Part shown: positions 18,923 through 26,680 of the stretch, in pieces
Position numbering within the stretch: position 1 is the first letter of the stretch
Layout of the letters: each line of letters begins with the position of its first letter
Origin: Nocardia yamanashiensis NBRC 100130
Lineage (GTDB): Bacteria; Actinomycetota; Actinomycetes; Mycobacteriales; Mycobacteriaceae
NCBI RefSeq assembly: GCF_001613325.1
Contig: NZ_BDCD01000009.1
Span: 1 to 64,000 of the forward strand
Direction: 5' to 3'
Length of the DNA: 64,000 nucleotides
Notes under the pieces: generated by a model
Seen by the model: the letters and a program-made list of their open reading frames with translations, nothing else
What the model was told of the DNA's origin: nothing
Databases searched by the model: none
Made by a program: the position numbers and the translations under genes

Positions 18923-18995
18923 CGGGGCGTAGCCCCGATAAGGGGGTCCGGGGGCCTAGCCCCCGTCCCCCATTTCTCTTCGCGCCGAAGGCGCG
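18923..18995 (-). repeat. Three consecutive triloop hairpins downstream of fmdB
   Basis: CGGGGC-gta-GCCCCG (18923-18937), CGGGGGC-cta-GCCCCCG (18949-18965, extended by GGGGG/CCCCC at 18942-18971) and CGCGCC-gaa-GGCGCG (18981-18995) stand side by side. They lie between the minus-strand fmdB and SAF genes. Each has a three-base loop. They probably act as a tandem terminator; similar gc-rich triloop elements are dispersed in actinobacterial genomes. Confidence 0.6.
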
Positions 18996-18999
18996 GCTC

Positions 19000-19308
19000 T
19001 CAGGCTGCGGAGGTGCTGGAGCCGCTCGACGCCGGGGCCGGGGAGGCGGCGGGAGTCGAGGTGCTCGAGGTGGAGGACGACCCGCTGTCCGAGGAGGACG
19101 AAGGCTTGGCCGCCTCGGAGGACGTGGACCCGTTGCGCGAGTCGGTGCGGTAGAACCCGCTGCCCTTGAAGACGATGCCGACGGAGTTGAACAGCTTGCG
19201 CAGTTTGCCGGAGCACGCGGGGCAAGTGGTCAGCGCGTCATCGGAGAAGGACTGCACGATGTCGAACTTGTTGTCGCACTCGGTGCAGGCATACGAGTAA
19301 GTAGGCAT
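19000..19308 (-). CDS. FmdB-type zinc-ribbon protein, 102 aa
   Basis: The N-terminal FmdB zinc ribbon is MPTYSYACTECDNKFDIVQS with Cys8/Cys11, and the second pair is in TTCPACSGKLRKLF. The typical GSGFYRTD motif follows, then a Ser/Ala/Pro-rich tail of about 40 residues. The family is a putative regulatory or scaffold protein first named in formamidase operons; its true role is unclear. Synteny with 5-FCL and galU is as in M. tuberculosis (Rv0991c-Rv0993). Confidence 0.9.
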   Translation of the reverse strand: MPTYSYACTECDNKFDIVQSFSDDALTTCPACSGKLRKLFNSVGIVFKGSGFYRTDSRNGSTSSEAAKPSSSSDSGSSSTSSTSTPAASPAPASSGSSTSAA

Positions 19309-19378
19309 CGGGAAACCTCCACAGTCTTCGTCGATTTAGCACTCTACAGCTGACAGTGCCAACACTGCCAATCGGGTG

Positions 19379-19993
19379 TCAATTCCCGGCCGGTTCGAGC
19401 AGCTTTCGTAACCCGCCGGCGGGAGTGAGCACCCATCCCATTCGATGGTCGTGCGCCTCTTCCGGCAAACGCTCCACGACTTCATCGTCGCGCACCACGG
19501 CGATCAATCGCGCATCCGCCCGGCAGGCGCTCAGACTGCGATCGTAATAACCCGCCCCGCGCCCCAATCGCACTCCACGCCGATCCACCGCCAGCGCCGG
19601 AATCAGAATGGCCGCGGCATTCGCCAATCCGCCGGGTGCGGGCTCCCCGTCCGGCTCGGACAACCCGAACCGCCCCCGCCGCAGGCGCTCCGGGCCGAGG
19701 TACTCCGCCCAGTCGAGCGGCCCGGGTTCGCCGGTAACCGGCAACAGCACCCGCGCCCCGCCGTCCCGCAGCGCGTCCAGCATCGCCACCGACCCGGGTT
19801 CGCTGCCGACGGGCACGTAAGCACACACCCACACCGCGTCCGGCCCGGATGCCGCCGCGAGCGATCCGGCGATCTCGCCCGCCGCCGCCGCGAGCGCCTC
19901 GGCCTCGCGCTCGCGCACCTCGCGCGGCACCGCCTTGCGCCGGGCGAGGATCTCCTCCCGCCAGGCCCGCTTGTCCCGATCGCCCGTATTCAC
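19379..19993 (-). CDS. 5-formyltetrahydrofolate cyclo-ligase, 204 aa
   Basis: This enzyme converts 5-formyl-THF to 5,10-methenyl-THF with ATP in folate metabolism. It has the N-terminal KRAWREEILARRKAV basic helix, VCAYVPVGSEPG, and the family signature VDRRGVRLGRGAGYYDR. The start is taken as GTG 19993, just after a GAGGG stretch; the frame is open for 150 bp upstream, but that segment is Arg/Pro-rich without family similarity. It is divergent from galU and lies between fmdB and galU, as in mycobacteria. Confidence 0.92.
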   Translation of the reverse strand: MNTGDRDKRAWREEILARRKAVPREVREREAEALAAAAGEIAGSLAAASGPDAVWVCAYVPVGSEPGSVAMLDALRDGGARVLLPVTGEPGPLDWAEYLGPERLRRGRFGLSEPDGEPAPGGLANAAAILIPALAVDRRGVRLGRGAGYYDRSLSACRADARLIAVVRDDEVVERLPEEAHDHRMGWVLTPAGGLRKLLEPAGN

Positions 19994-20315
19994 GCCCTCG
20001 AGCCTAGGAGGCCGTGCGATTCCGGCCGAAAGCGCGTCGGAACGACGGCCCCGCCACCGCCGTGTGGGCCCGGGGGTTTGCGGGCGTACCGGTCGGGCTA
20101 TTGCGTGAGGGGTGCCCCGACTCGCGGCGTTCGTGAGAATTCGCACGTTGCGGGAAGTGCGCCTGCGGGTGCGAACTCGCCCCGAGGGTGCGAAGTTGAG
20201 GGAGCGGTCGGGCGTTCGGTGGGCTCACCGGGCCCGCGCGCCTTAGGCTCTCGGGGAACTCGGGACGGCGTCGACGCCGTCCCGGTGGATATCACGGATG
20301 GATAGGGTGAAGTTC

Positions 20316-21254
20316 ATGACAGCTAATGGCGGCGGAACCGGGTCTTGCTTCCGCACCGCGGTGGTGCCCGCGGCGGGGCTCGGCACGCGGTTCCTGCCCG
20401 CGACCAAGACGGTTCCCAAAGAGTTGCTGCCGGTGGTCGACACCCCGGGCATCGAATTGGTCGCCGCCGAGGCCGCGGACTCCGGCGCCGATCGGCTGGT
20501 GATCGTCACCTCGCCCGGAAAAGACGGCGTGGTAGCGCATTTCGTCGAGGACCTGGTCCTCGAGGGCACCCTGGCCGAGCGCGGCAAGTTCCATCTACTG
20601 GAGAAGGTGCGCAAGGCCCCGGCCCTGCTGGACGTCACCTCGGTCGTGCAGGAGGAGCCGCTGGGCCTGGGACACGCGGTGGCACAGGCGGAGTCGGTGC
20701 TGGACGACGACGAGGACGCCATCGCGGTGCTGCTGCCCGACGATCTGGTGCTGCCCTCGGGCGTGCTGTCGGTGATGGCGAAGGTGCGCGACACCTACGG
20801 CGGTTCGGTGCTGTGCGCCATCGACGTGCCGAAGGATCAGGTCAGCGCCTACGGCGTGTTCGACGTCGAGGTCATCGAGGGCGCGTCCAAGGATGTGCTC
20901 AAGGTCAACGGCATGGTGGAGAAGCCCGCCCTGGCCGATGCCCCTTCGACTTTCGCGGCCGCCGGCCGATACCTGTTGGACCGCGCCATCTTCGACGCCC
21001 TGCGCCGCATCACCCCGGGCGCGGGCGGCGAGCTGCAGCTGACCGACGCCATCGCCCTGTTGATCTCCGAGGGCCACCCGGTGCACGTGGTGGTCCATCG
21101 TGGGTCGCGCCACGATCTGGGCAACCCGGGCGGTTATCTTCGTGCTGCGGTCGATTTCGCCTTGGAACGCGAGGAATACGGCCCCGCCCTGCGCGAGTGG
21201 CTGGAGCAGCGGCTGGGACCGAGCTGGAATCCGCAGCTCACCTCGTACGAGTGA
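20316..21254 (+). CDS. galU: UTP-glucose-1-phosphate uridylyltransferase GalU, 312 aa
   Basis: A nucleotidyltransferase making UDP-glucose from UTP and glucose-1-phosphate, a precursor for cell-wall and storage glycans. Motifs seen are VVPAAGLGTRFLPATKTVPKELLP, the catalytic-site VLLPDDLVL, VEKP and GSRHDLGNPGGYL. The ATG at 20316 has AGGGTGA at 5 nt; ATG 20298 and GTG 20307 in the same frame are alternatives. It is the first gene of the galU-moeA-rimJ block, in the same order as M. tuberculosis Rv0993-Rv0995. Confidence 0.95.
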   Translation: MTANGGGTGSCFRTAVVPAAGLGTRFLPATKTVPKELLPVVDTPGIELVAAEAADSGADRLVIVTSPGKDGVVAHFVEDLVLEGTLAERGKFHLLEKVRKAPALLDVTSVVQEEPLGLGHAVAQAESVLDDDEDAIAVLLPDDLVLPSGVLSVMAKVRDTYGGSVLCAIDVPKDQVSAYGVFDVEVIEGASKDVLKVNGMVEKPALADAPSTFAAAGRYLLDRAIFDALRRITPGAGGELQLTDAIALLISEGHPVHVVVHRGSRHDLGNPGGYLRAAVDFALEREEYGPALREWLEQRLGPSWNPQLTSYE

Positions 21255-21288
21255 CGGGACAACCGTTGACGACGGGACAACCGTTGAC
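21253..21288 (+). repeat. Perfect 18-bp tandem duplication at the galU stop
   Basis: The unit gacgggacaaccgttgac occurs at 21253-21270 and again at 21271-21288, back to back. The first copy overlaps the last two bases of the galU stop codon. The unit contains TTGAC(G), a possible -35 hexamer, so the duplication may affect moeA expression. Confidence 0.75.
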
Positions 21289-21323
21289 GAGGTGTGCAGT
21301 GCGCGAGACCAGGGAAGGGCGGC

Positions 21324-22583
21324 ATGCGCTCGGTTGAGGACCAGCAGATCAAGGTGACCGCGGCGGCTGTCGCGCCGCGGCCGGTGCGGGTCGCGATCTC
21401 GGAAGCGCAGGGCCTGCTGTGCGCCGAGGACGTGGTGACCGAGCGCCCCTTGCCCGGATTCGATCAGGCCGCCATCGACGGCTACGCGGTGCGCAGCGTG
21501 GACGTGGCGGGCGCCGGTGCGGAAATCCGTGACGAGGACGGCGAACCCGTCGATCTGACCCTGCCGGTGGTGGGGGAGGTGGCGGCCGGTTCCCGGCAGC
21601 CGATTCGCTTGCAGCCCAGGCAGACCGTGCGCGTCGACACCGGCGCGCCGCTGCCCACGCTGGCGGATGCCGTACTGCCGCTGGACTTCACCGACGGCGG
21701 CCGTGCCCGGGTCAAGGTGTACGAACCGGTCCGTTCCGGCGATTACGTGCGCCGCATCGGCGACGATGTGCAGCCCGGCGATCTGGCCGTGCGCGCCGGC
21801 ACCATCATCGGCCCGGCCCAGGTGGGCCTGCTGGCCGCGGTCGGCCGCGACAAGGTGCTGGTGCATCCGCGCCCGCGGCTGTCGGTGCTGTCGGTCGGCG
21901 GCGAACTCGTCGATATCGATCGCACTCCCGGCCCCGGCCAGGTCTACGACGTCAATTCCTATTCCCTGGCCGCCGCCGCCCGCGATGCCGGCGCGGACGT
22001 GAACCGGGTCGGCATCGTCTCCGGCGATCCCAAGCGCCTGCGCGATGTGGTGGAGGGCCAGCTGGTCCGCTCCGAGGTCGTGGTGATCGCGGGCGCGGTC
22101 GGCGGCTGGGCGTCCGAGCAGGTCCGCGAGGCCCTGGAGGGCCTGGGCGAACTGGAGATCACCCGCGTCGCCATGCATCCGGGTTCGGTGCAGGGCTTCG
22201 GCCTGCTGGGCCGCGACGAGGTGCCGACCTTCCTGCTGCCCTCGAATCCGGTTGGCGCGCTGGTGGTTTTCGAGGTGATGGTGCGGCCGCTGATCCGCAT
22301 CGCCCTGGGCCGCCGCCATCCCATGCGCCGCATCGTGCGCGCCCGCACCATCCTGCCCATCGCCTCGATTCCGGGCCGCCGCGGCTATCTGCGCGCCCAG
22401 CTGATGCGCGACGAGCAGACCGGCGAATATCTGGTGCAGCCGCTCGGCGGCCCGAACGGCGCGTCGTCGCATCTGCTGGCGACCATGGCCGAGGCGAACA
22501 GTCTCATCGTGATCGATCCGGATGTCACCGAGGTGCGCACGGGTGACGAGGTCCGGGTCGCGTTTCTCGCGCAGCGAGGGTAG
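21324..22583 (+). CDS. moeA: MoeA-type molybdopterin molybdenumtransferase / Glp (gephyrin-like), 419 aa
   Basis: MoeA domains in order: domain I/II (PLPGFDQAAIDGYAVRSVDVAG), RVDTGAPLPTLADAVLPLD, the MoCF-binding domain III (LSVLSVGGELVDIDRTPGPGQVYDVNSYSLAAAARDAG, with PSNPVGALVVFEV) and a C-terminal domain IV. MoeA inserts molybdate into molybdopterin. In Corynebacteriales the copy next to glpR (Rv0994 position) was described as Glp, which binds FtsZ and acts in division, so a divisome role is likely given the neighbour at 23448. The ATG at 21324 has an AGGGAAGGG stretch upstream. Confidence 0.92.
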   Translation: MRSVEDQQIKVTAAAVAPRPVRVAISEAQGLLCAEDVVTERPLPGFDQAAIDGYAVRSVDVAGAGAEIRDEDGEPVDLTLPVVGEVAAGSRQPIRLQPRQTVRVDTGAPLPTLADAVLPLDFTDGGRARVKVYEPVRSGDYVRRIGDDVQPGDLAVRAGTIIGPAQVGLLAAVGRDKVLVHPRPRLSVLSVGGELVDIDRTPGPGQVYDVNSYSLAAAARDAGADVNRVGIVSGDPKRLRDVVEGQLVRSEVVVIAGAVGGWASEQVREALEGLGELEITRVAMHPGSVQGFGLLGRDEVPTFLLPSNPVGALVVFEVMVRPLIRIALGRRHPMRRIVRARTILPIASIPGRRGYLRAQLMRDEQTGEYLVQPLGGPNGASSHLLATMAEANSLIVIDPDVTEVRTGDEVRVAFLAQRG

Positions 22584-22585
22584 GC

Positions 22586-23242
22586 GTGGACATGAATGTC
22601 TTCCGGGCCGCTCAGCACCCGGGGTGGCCGGCGCATCTGGGTCCGGTGCGAGTGGCGGCCGGCACGGTCACCTTGCGGCCCATCCGTTTACGCGATGCCT
22701 CGGCCTGGAGCCGGATCCGCACCCGCGATCGGGAGCACCTGGAGCCGTGGGAACCGACCGGTCGCGGCGCGTGGGAGGCGCGCAATCACGGCGGCAATTG
22801 GCCCTCGCTGTGGTCCTCGCTCAAGGCCGAAGCCCGGCGCGGCGCGATGATTCCGCTGGTGATCGAGGTCAACGGCAGCTTCAGCGGTCAGCTCACGGTC
22901 GGCAATATCGTGCGCGGCGCGCTGCGTTCGGCCTGGATCGGCTACTGGGTGTCCAAGGAGGTGGGCGGCCAGGGCGTCGCCACCGCCGCGCTGGCGCTCG
23001 GCCTGGACCACTGTTTCGGCGAGGTGGGCCTGCACCGCGTGGAGGCCACGGTGCGCCCGGAAAACCTTGCCAGCCAAGCCGTGCTGCGGAATGTGGGTTT
23101 CCGCGAGGAGGGTTTGCTGCAGCGCTACCTGGATGTCGACGGCGCGTGGCGCGACCATCTCCTGGTGGCCATGACGGTGGAGGAAGTTTCGGGCACAGTG
23201 GTGGACAGGTTGATTCGCACCGGGCGCGCCGCGCGGGCTTGA
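22586..23242 (+). CDS. rimJ: GNAT N-acetyltransferase, RimJ/RimL-like, 218 aa
   Basis: A GNAT fold with TLRPIRLRDASAWSRIRTRDREHLEPWEP at the N-terminus, the acetyl-CoA-binding loop region GGQGVATAALALGLDHCF, and EATVRPENLASQAVLRNVGFREEG. The family acetylates N-terminal amines of ribosomal proteins or other substrates; the actual target is unknown. GTG 22586 lies two bases after the moeA stop, so coupled translation is likely. The galU-moeA-rimJ order is conserved with M. tuberculosis. Confidence 0.9.
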   Translation: MDMNVFRAAQHPGWPAHLGPVRVAAGTVTLRPIRLRDASAWSRIRTRDREHLEPWEPTGRGAWEARNHGGNWPSLWSSLKAEARRGAMIPLVIEVNGSFSGQLTVGNIVRGALRSAWIGYWVSKEVGGQGVATAALALGLDHCFGEVGLHRVEATVRPENLASQAVLRNVGFREEGLLQRYLDVDGAWRDHLLVAMTVEEVSGTVVDRLIRTGRAARA

Positions 23243-23262
23243 CCGGTGGTCACACGCTCTAA

Positions 23263-23279
23263 TACCGGGGTAACCGGTA
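23263..23279. promoter_or_regulatory. Inverted repeat upstream of glpR
   Basis: taccgg (23263-23268) and ccggta (23274-23279) form a 6-bp inverted repeat around ggtaa within the 205-bp gap between rimJ and glpR. It may be a weak terminator or an operator; the sequence alone does not decide. Confidence 0.3.
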
Positions 23280-23447
23280 CGAAAATCGTGTGACTAATGG
23301 TGCAGGTGTGGTCGGCGCGCCTAAGCGGTATTCCTGTGGTGTGGAATTAGCCTACGGACGTCGGTGGTGCGTCCGAAGTACCGCTGGAAGGCGCTGCGGT
23401 GCACGTCGAATGGAGAACTGTCAGGCGGGGACGGAGGTGTGAGCACG

Positions 23448-24635
23448 ATGCCGAATTCGATCTTGTGGATTGGCCTGGTCGTGCTCTGGGTGTTCGTGCT
23501 GTTCCCCATGCTGACCACCCGCCATCCCCGCATCCGCCAGCACACCGACGCCGCCCTGGCCACCCGGGTGCTGCACCGCGGGGATGCCAAGCCGCGCACC
23601 AGGAAAGGTCCGGCCGCCGGACACGACACCGACCCGGACTACGTGCCGGTACGCAGGAAGCATCACCACAGCGATGATCCGGAGGATCGGATGACCAGAT
23701 CGGACGACAGCTCCACCGCTGAATCGGACGAGAAGGATTTCGACACCGCCCGCGCACGTACCACCGGCGAGGCTTCCGCGCCGCCGCCCGAAAACCCCAG
23801 CTCCGCCGCGGACTCGGCCGCCGAAATCGAGGCCGGGGACGAATTCGGGGCGGAGACAGCGGAATCCGATGCCGAACTCGGCGCGGACTCCGACAATGAT
23901 GATCGTGCAGACCGCGAGGCGCGTGCCGAGTCCGAGGACCGCGAAGAGGACGCGGACCGTGAGGCCCGTGCGGAAGACCGCGACGACGACGCGGATTCCG
24001 TTGTGCTAGAAGAGGATTCGGCGGAGTCCGGCGCCGGCCGCCGGCGGGTCCGCCCGGAGTCCCCGCAGCGCGCCCGGGTCCCCGCCCTGCGCGAGCCCGA
24101 GCCCGAGGACGACCTCGGCTTCGAATCCGACGAGGACGACGGCGATTTCGTGCCCTCCCGGCGCGGCCGCGGCGGTTACGACCCCGAGGCCGACGCCATC
24201 GCCCGCGCCGCCCGCTACACCTTCCGCCAGCGCGCCGTGCTCGGCCTGGTGCTGAGCACGCTGATCTTCGCGGCCGCCGGTTTCGCCATGTCCGCCACGC
24301 TGTGGTGGTTGTGCGCGCTGTCCGGCACGGTGCTGGTGGCCTATCTGGCCTACCTACGCCGCCAGGTCCGCCTGGAATCCGATATCCGCCGCCGGCGGCT
24401 GGCCCGGCTCTCGCGTCCGCGCGTCTCCAGCGAGGACGAGGAGCCCTCGCGCGCCGCGGCCGCGCCCGTGCCCGATCGCGAGGAGACCCGCAATCAATTG
24501 CGCCGGGCGGTCCTGGTCGAACCCGATGACGAGGACCCGGCTTTCGAGCATCTGGAACTGTTCGACGCCGCCACCGCCCGTGCCACCCGCCAGCGCGCCA
24601 CGGCGGCCCGGGAACGCCGCGCCGTCGGCGAATAG
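23448..24635 (+). CDS. glpR: Divisome protein SepX/GlpR, 395 aa
   Basis: An N-terminal membrane helix (ILWIGLVVLWVFVLFPML, about 5-22) and the conserved segment TRHPRIRQHTDAALATRVLHRG are followed by about 200 acidic, disordered residues rich in Asp/Glu/Arg. Two more membrane helices are at about 264-305 (VLGLVLSTLIFAAAGFA, LWWLCALSGTVLVAYLAYL), with a basic cytoplasmic tail. This is the SepX (Streptomyces) / GlpR (Corynebacterium) layout, a membrane receptor for Glp and FtsZ at the septum. ATG 23448 has GGAGG at 10 nt; GTG 23439 is possible. A strong terminator follows. Confidence 0.88.
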   Translation: MPNSILWIGLVVLWVFVLFPMLTTRHPRIRQHTDAALATRVLHRGDAKPRTRKGPAAGHDTDPDYVPVRRKHHHSDDPEDRMTRSDDSSTAESDEKDFDTARARTTGEASAPPPENPSSAADSAAEIEAGDEFGAETAESDAELGADSDNDDRADREARAESEDREEDADREARAEDRDDDADSVVLEEDSAESGAGRRRVRPESPQRARVPALREPEPEDDLGFESDEDDGDFVPSRRGRGGYDPEADAIARAARYTFRQRAVLGLVLSTLIFAAAGFAMSATLWWLCALSGTVLVAYLAYLRRQVRLESDIRRRRLARLSRPRVSSEDEEPSRAAAAPVPDREETRNQLRRAVLVEPDDEDPAFEHLELFDAATARATRQRATAARERRAVGE

Positions 24636-24655
24636 CCGGGAGCACTCCGAACAGA

Positions 24656-24689
24656 AAGCGGGCCCGCGATCCAGATCGCGGGCCCGCTT
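24656..24689 (+). terminator. Terminator after glpR
   Basis: A perfect 15-bp stem (24656-24670 with 24675-24689; arm aagcgggcccgcgat) has a 4-nt loop (ccag), 20 bp after the glpR stop, followed by a T-containing stretch. Confidence 0.85.
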
Positions 24690-24720
24690 CGTATTTCGTG
24701 TGTAGTCGTTCTCAGCAGGG

Positions 24721-24737
24721 GAGGGGCTCAGCCCCTC
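24721..24737 (-). terminator. Triloop hairpin at the end of the ParA-partner gene
   Basis: gaggggc-tca-gcccctc, a 7-bp stem whose loop is the stop codon of the minus-strand gene ending at 24728. It is the same triloop style as the hairpins at 18923-18995. Confidence 0.5.
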
Positions 24738-25636
24738 CGGTCGCCCGCCGGGATCTGCCGCTCGATGAGTTCGGCCATGGTGCGGAGCTTGGCGGCGAAC
24801 TCGCGCGCGGCGGCGGGATCCTCACCCGAGCCGCGCACCACCTTCTGGGTGAGCGCGGTGAGCCGGGATTCGGCGGTGCTGAACACATCCGTGGTGCGCG
24901 GCTGATCGTCCGGCAGATCGCCGCGCAGCCACGCGCGCAGCCGTTGCACCACTTCGCCTTCGTCGTAGTCGGCCGGCAGCACGCCGACCGCCTCCCGCAG
25001 CTTGCCCGCGGTGACCTTCACATCGGCGGCGAGGGTGGTGTAGACGGTCACCGCCGCGTCCTCGCCGTGCGCCGCCGCCACCGGCAGCAGCTCGCGAATC
25101 TGCCCTTCGTTGATGGACGGCGCCACCGGATGCAGTTTGGCGGCCAGCGGCCAGGCCCGAATCAGCTTGTGCGCGTACGACCGCTGCATATCCCAGCGCT
25201 TCTCGACATAGTCGTCGAAGCTGGCGTGATCGGACCGGTAGAGCCGCCCGTCGCGGACGATCTGAAGGGCCCGTCCCGCCGTCCAGAACGCCACCCGCAG
25301 TGCGTCGATGGAGGATTCGCAGACTTCGAGCTGTTCCCGCTCCCGTGTGCTCAGCGGCCCGTCGCCGGCTTCCGGCAACGGCATGTCGAGCACGTTCTGC
25401 TGCGCGGGCGGAGCCGCCGGCGCGACCGCCGCCGGCCCGATGATCGCGAGGATGGGATCGTCGGACCCGCCGCGCATCTCGGAGGTCACCGCCCGAAGCT
25501 GCGCCGCCCCATGCCATTCGGCGTCGCGCAGCGGCGAGACCGGTGGCGTGTGCTCGGCTTCGTCGGCGAGCGGATTGCGGGCGGCGGCGGGCGCTGACCC
25601 GCCGCCGATCGAGGACTTGCGCCGCTGCGGGGGCAT
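24728..25636 (-). CDS. Probable DNA-binding partner of the ParA-type ATPase, 302 aa
   Basis: It is encoded immediately after parA, with stop and start overlapping by one base (TGATG). The N-terminal 90 residues are disordered. The centre holds a helix-rich module LYRSDHASFDDYVEKRWDMQRSYAHKLIRAW followed by INEGQIRELLPVA. This pattern occurs in plasmid- and phage-type proteins, where YVxxRWGxSRSYAHRLI forms part of a helix-turn-helix. It lacks the ParB/Srx CTPase motif, so it is not a canonical chromosomal ParB. The position suggests it is the centromere- or operator-binding partner of ParA. Function is inferred from context. Confidence 0.72.
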   Translation of the reverse strand: MPPQRRKSSIGGGSAPAAARNPLADEAEHTPPVSPLRDAEWHGAAQLRAVTSEMRGGSDDPILAIIGPAAVAPAAPPAQQNVLDMPLPEAGDGPLSTREREQLEVCESSIDALRVAFWTAGRALQIVRDGRLYRSDHASFDDYVEKRWDMQRSYAHKLIRAWPLAAKLHPVAPSINEGQIRELLPVAAAHGEDAAVTVYTTLAADVKVTAGKLREAVGVLPADYDEGEVVQRLRAWLRGDLPDDQPRTTDVFSTAESRLTALTQKVVRGSGEDPAAAREFAAKLRTMAELIERQIPAGDRRG

Positions 25637-26373
25637 CAGGCGGGCACCTCCACGGGAACGCGGGCGGCGGTCAGGTAGGTCGCGACGAGTTCGTCGCCCA
25701 CCTGGCTGTACTCGCCGAGATCCTCGAGAGGATTCTCGGCCCCGTCTCCGACCTCACCGTCGGCGGCCTCGCGGTACCACTTCCAAGCGCTCACATAGGA
25801 ATTGAACACCTCGTAGCCCGCGTCTTCGAGATTTCCGCGCTGCGACCGGTATTCGGTGGAGACATTGACGCCGTTCTTCATGGTGACCGGCACCTTGGTC
25901 ATCAGCACCCGGACCCGGATCTCGCGTGAGCTCTCCGCGGCGGCCTCCTCGGCGGCCCGATAGGTACTGGGCACCCGCTTGACCTCGGAGGGGCTGACGC
26001 TGGTGACCAGGATCAGTTCGTCGCTCTCGGGCACGGCGGCCTTGAAGATATCGGCCGATTCCCCGCCCGCGTCGACGATGATCACGTCGTAGTTCCCGGC
26101 ATTGTCGGTGATGCAGTCGTTGACGTGCCGGGACGGAAAGGCGATGAGCTCGAACGGTACCGGGATCTCGGCCTTCTGCAGCCGCCGGTACCAGGAGTAC
26201 CCGGTCTGACTCAGTGGATCCGCGTCGATCACCAGCACCCGCAGGCGGTGTGTGTTGGCGAAATAGGCGGCGAGGAAGAACGCCGAGGTGGTCTTACCCA
26301 CGCCGCCTTTGAGATTCCCGAGCGTGACCACGAGCGGTTCGGGAAGTTTCGGGGACGCAATGGATTCGGTCAT
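25636..26373 (-). CDS. ParA/Soj-type ATPase, 245 aa
   Basis: The deviant Walker A GNLKGGVGKTTSAFFLA is near residue 25, the Walker A' region is VLVIDADPLSQTG and Walker B is DVIIVDAGGES. The length fits small type Ib or orphan ParA proteins without an HTH. It is not the chromosomal parA at oriC, since no parB, rsmG or gidB is near. The second ATG of an ATG-TCC-ATG start (26373) is chosen because AGGAGG lies 6 nt upstream of it and abuts the first. It forms a two-gene operon with the downstream partner and faces a palindrome-rich intergenic region. Confidence 0.88.
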   Translation of the reverse strand: MTESIASPKLPEPLVVTLGNLKGGVGKTTSAFFLAAYFANTHRLRVLVIDADPLSQTGYSWYRRLQKAEIPVPFELIAFPSRHVNDCITDNAGNYDVIIVDAGGESADIFKAAVPESDELILVTSVSPSEVKRVPSTYRAAEEAAAESSREIRVRVLMTKVPVTMKNGVNVSTEYRSQRGNLEDAGYEVFNSYVSAWKWYREAADGEVGDGAENPLEDLGEYSQVGDELVATYLTAARVPVEVPA

Positions 26374-26423
26374 GGACATCCTCCTGAGAATGGGGAGGGC
26401 ACTGTAGATGCGGTCCAGTCTCA

Positions 26424-26437
26424 CACGCGCGCGCGTG
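26424..26437. promoter_or_regulatory. 14-bp palindrome upstream of parA
   Basis: cacgcgc-gcgcgtg is a perfect palindrome about 50 bp upstream of the parA start. It shares the ACACGCG/CGTG character of the site at 26544-26561, and both could be operators for the locus. Confidence 0.45.
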
Positions 26438-26494
26438 ACGTCCCGGATTCGCCGCGCTGTTTCGCGGGTTTTATCGCTCGATCGAGACGAATTC

Positions 26495-26520
26495 CGGCTG
26501 TGTCCAATTGGACACAGCCG
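26495..26520. promoter_or_regulatory. 26-bp perfect palindrome, candidate operator or parS-like site
   Basis: The arm cggctgtgtccaa (26495-26507) is followed directly by its exact reverse complement (26508-26520), centred on AATT. It lies in the middle of the divergent parA/NlpC-P60 intergenic region and has no T-run. A site of this length and symmetry fits a dimeric regulator or partition-site binder better than a terminator. Confidence 0.65.
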
Positions 26521-26543
26521 CCGATGTTTACGATTCCGTTATG

Positions 26544-26561
26544 AATAACACGCGTGTCATT
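26544..26561. promoter_or_regulatory. Third palindrome in the parA/NlpC intergenic region
   Basis: acacgcgtgt (26548-26557) is a perfect 10-bp palindrome that extends to 18 bp with one mismatched pair (AATx...xATT). It lies 24 bp beyond the 26-bp palindrome. Confidence 0.45.
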
Positions 26562-26680
26562 CGACGCGGTCCTCGAGATTCCGGCGAAATATGCAATCTC
26601 GGATCTGCTGGCAGTACCGAACTGAACGAAGTGTGTAGGGAAACCGAATAGCTTTCACGGCTGGATCGGAGGACCGCAAC

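Noticed and set aside
20595..22472. Long minus-strand frame across galU and moeA
   Set aside because: It spans two well-supported genes on the other strand and contains no recognisable domain.
26495..26520. The 26-bp palindrome as an intrinsic terminator
   Set aside because: It lies between two divergent starts, so no transcript needs ending there. It has no loop and no T-run.
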